From an uncultured Rhizobiaceae group bacterium (GTDB lineage Bacteria > Pseudomonadota > Alphaproteobacteria > Rhizobiales > Rhizobiaceae), in assembly GCA_937951455.1 (NCBI GenBank), contig CALFBU010000040.1, positions 1 to 6,841 on the forward strand: a DNA stretch of 6,841 bases, written 5' to 3'. Shown here piece by piece: positions 5,605 through 6,841 of the stretch (position 1 is its first letter; each line of letters starts with the position of its first letter). The position numbers and the translations under genes were made by a program. The notes beneath the pieces were generated by a model that worked only from the letters and a program-made list of their open reading frames with translations, was not told where the DNA came from and ran no database searches.

Positions 5605-6841
5605 GTGAATTAAGCTTACCCAATCAATCCAAAAAGATTAGAACCCGCAACAATAGCAAGCTTGCTATTGTTGCCGGGTTTTTGTCGTTGTGTCTTTGCT
5701 TGCCGGTTGTTGCACTTGTGATCATAGCGCTTGGCGGTAACTTTGAAAGTTTTTATCACATTGCAACCACCGTGATGCCAACAGCAACAAAGACAACGTT
5801 TTTACTGCTACTAGGTGTAGGTTTGCTGACCGCGGTTATCGGCACGGTTTCTGCATGGCTTGTTGCTTTCTATGAGTTTCCATTTCGAGGCTATTTGCAA
5901 TGGATGCTCATGTTACCTTTGGCTGTGCCCGCATATATTTCCGCCTATGCCTTCGTTGAGTTTTTCTCATATACGGGGGAGATACAAACGCTTGTTCGTT
6001 CAATCGGCGGCTACAAGACACCGAGAGAATATTGGTTCCCGGATTTCAGATCCATTGGCGGAACTGTAGTTGTAATGGGGCTGGTACTGTTTCCATATGT
6101 ATATTTATCCGTGCGAACCATGTTTCAATTTCAAGGAAGTAATATACTCGACAGTGCCCGTGTCTTGGGTACTTCAGGGTGGAAGCTTTTTTATAAGGTT
6201 ATCCTGCCCCTTGTGAGACCTGCCATCATTTTAGGCGTGACATTGGCCTTGATGGAAACACTCAATGACATTGGTGCAGTCGAGCACATGGGTACGCAAA
6301 CGCTTACATTTTCAATTTTTTCTGTCTGGTTAAATCAGAATGATTTGGCTGGTGCGGCACAAATCGCGCTGTTTTTGCTAGTCATCGTTATTTTCCTGAT
6401 CAAGATTGAGGGCTGGAGCAGGGGTGAAAGGCGTTTTCACGATACAAAAGCCAGTAGCGCCAAGCCTAAGATCATCAGAAAGAAGCTCTCCGGTTCGAGA
6501 CAATATCTAGCGACCATCGCGTGTTTAATGCCTGTCGTGCTGGGATTTGGAGTTCCCGTTTATGTCTTAGGTAAATACGCATTGGCTAATCTTGATGAAG
6601 TATATTCCCCTGAATTGCTGGAAGTATTTTTTGCAAGCATTTCTTTAGGTCTGATTGCAGCTTTCATCGCAGTCATTATTGCGTTGTTTTTAACCTATTC
6701 ATTACGCGTAACAAATTTGCCTATCTTGAGAAACGCTGTTCGCATTGCCTCTCTTGGATATGCTGTCCCGGGTACGTTGATTGCCTTGGGTATATTTCTA
6801 CCACTGGCCAATTTTGACAATCAGCTTGATAGTATAATGCG
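5601..6841 (+). CDS. fbpB: Iron(III) ABC transporter permease, two-domain type, 3' end missing
   Basis: Inner-membrane permease through which iron from FbpA passes, powered by an ATPase whose gene is not in the window. The frame is open to the right edge (413 codons seen; such fused permeases usually have about 550 residues). There is no in-frame ATG after the stop codon at 5586; the best start is TTG 5601, sharing TTGA with the fbpA stop. It gives a short basic N-terminus (KKIRTRNNSK, 11-20), then a membrane segment (21-42), as in relatives. Further visible: membrane segments near 66-91 and 102-120, the first EAA loop (about 184-203, DSARVLG to VILP) that contacts the ATPase, the conserved ETLNDIGAVEHMG (219-231), a charged linker (about 270-301) and the start of the second permease half. 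No good Shine-Dalgarno stands before the TTG (AGGA at 5577-5580 is 20 bases away), so translation probably depends on coupling to fbpA. A terminator-like hairpin lies in codons 14-27. Confidence 0.9.
   Translation, partial: MSELSLPNQSKKIRTRNNSKLAIVAGFLSLCLCLPVVALVIIALGGNFESFYHIATTVMPTATKTTFLLLLGVGLLTAVIGTVSAWLVAFYEFPFRGYLQWMLMLPLAVPAYISAYAFVEFFSYTGEIQTLVRSIGGYKTPREYWFPDFRSIGGTVVVMGLVLFPYVYLSVRTMFQFQGSNILDSARVLGTSGWKLFYKVILPLVRPAIILGVTLALMETLNDIGAVEHMGTQTLTFSIFSVWLNQNDLAGAAQIALFLLVIVIFLIKIEGWSRGERRFHDTKASSAKPKIIRKKLSGSRQYLATIACLMPVVLGFGVPVYVLGKYALANLDEVYSPELLEVFFASISLGLIAAFIAVIIALFLTYSLRVTNLPILRNAVRIASLGYAVPGTLIALGIFLPLANFDNQLDSIM
5642..5683 (+). terminator. Terminator-like hairpin inside the 5' end of fbpB
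   Basis: The left arm AACCCG (5642-5647) continues into CAACAATAGCAAG (5648-5660). The right arm is the exact complement with one bulged C (5674), ending in CGGGTT (5675-5680), so 19 base pairs form in all. The central 26 bases are a perfect palindrome. Five T (5679-5683) follow the G-rich end of the stem, as in an intrinsic terminator. Unusually it lies within the coding sequence of fbpB and not between genes. It could act as an attenuator or as an RNA stability element protecting the fbpA message. Confidence 0.7.

Noticed and set aside
5860..6069. Short plus-strand open frame inside fbpB
   Set aside because: The permease frame runs unbroken through this region with clear membrane segments and an EAA loop.
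1..6841. Defence system, mobile element or CRISPR array
   Set aside because: All space is taken by recognisable housekeeping, solute and iron-uptake genes with short gaps; no transposase, direct repeat array or atypical composition was seen.

Overview
The window looks like chromosomal DNA from an alphaproteobacterium of the Hyphomicrobiales (rhizobia and marine relatives). This rests on gene content and protein resemblance recalled from memory: a RirA-type Rrf2 iron regulator, a lon-HU gene pair, and proteins of alphaproteobacterial type. Base composition is moderate, clearly lower in GC than most soil rhizobia by eye. A gene for ectoine hydrolase would suit a marine, saline or plant-associated life style. 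No mobile element, CRISPR array, rRNA or tRNA was seen.

Layout, left to right. (1) The 3' seven-eighths of lon, the ATP-dependent protease, ending in a compact intrinsic terminator. (2) A short HU-type nucleoid protein gene (hup), also closed by a strong terminator. (3) A single-gene unit for a creatinase-fold M24 protein that matches ectoine hydrolase DoeA/EutD. (4) Convergent with it, and only two bases away, rirA on the minus strand. (5) Divergent from rirA, an iron(III) ABC uptake operon: the periplasmic iron-binding protein (fbpA) followed by the double-domain permease (fbpB), which runs off the right edge. The ATPase gene probably lies beyond it.

The best-supported functional unit is the iron section. 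The rirA-fbpA intergenic region holds a perfect 8-bp inverted repeat containing TGA-N9-TCA, the form of the iron-responsive operator read by RirA. It lies where the fbpA transcription start is expected. Just upstream, two outward-facing TTGACA hexamers form an inverted repeat that could serve the two divergent promoters. The inferred circuit is that iron-loaded RirA represses fbpAB and releases it on iron shortage.

No wholly new system is evident. The most unusual feature is a long, nearly perfect hairpin followed by a T-run. It lies not between fbpA and fbpB but inside codons 14-27 of fbpB, whose only workable start is a TTG overlapping the fbpA stop. This could be a built-in device for making more binding protein than permease, tied to translation. 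Other points of note are the ectoine hydrolase gene standing apart from any visible ectoine-degradation partners, and the two convergent stop codons sharing one palindrome.
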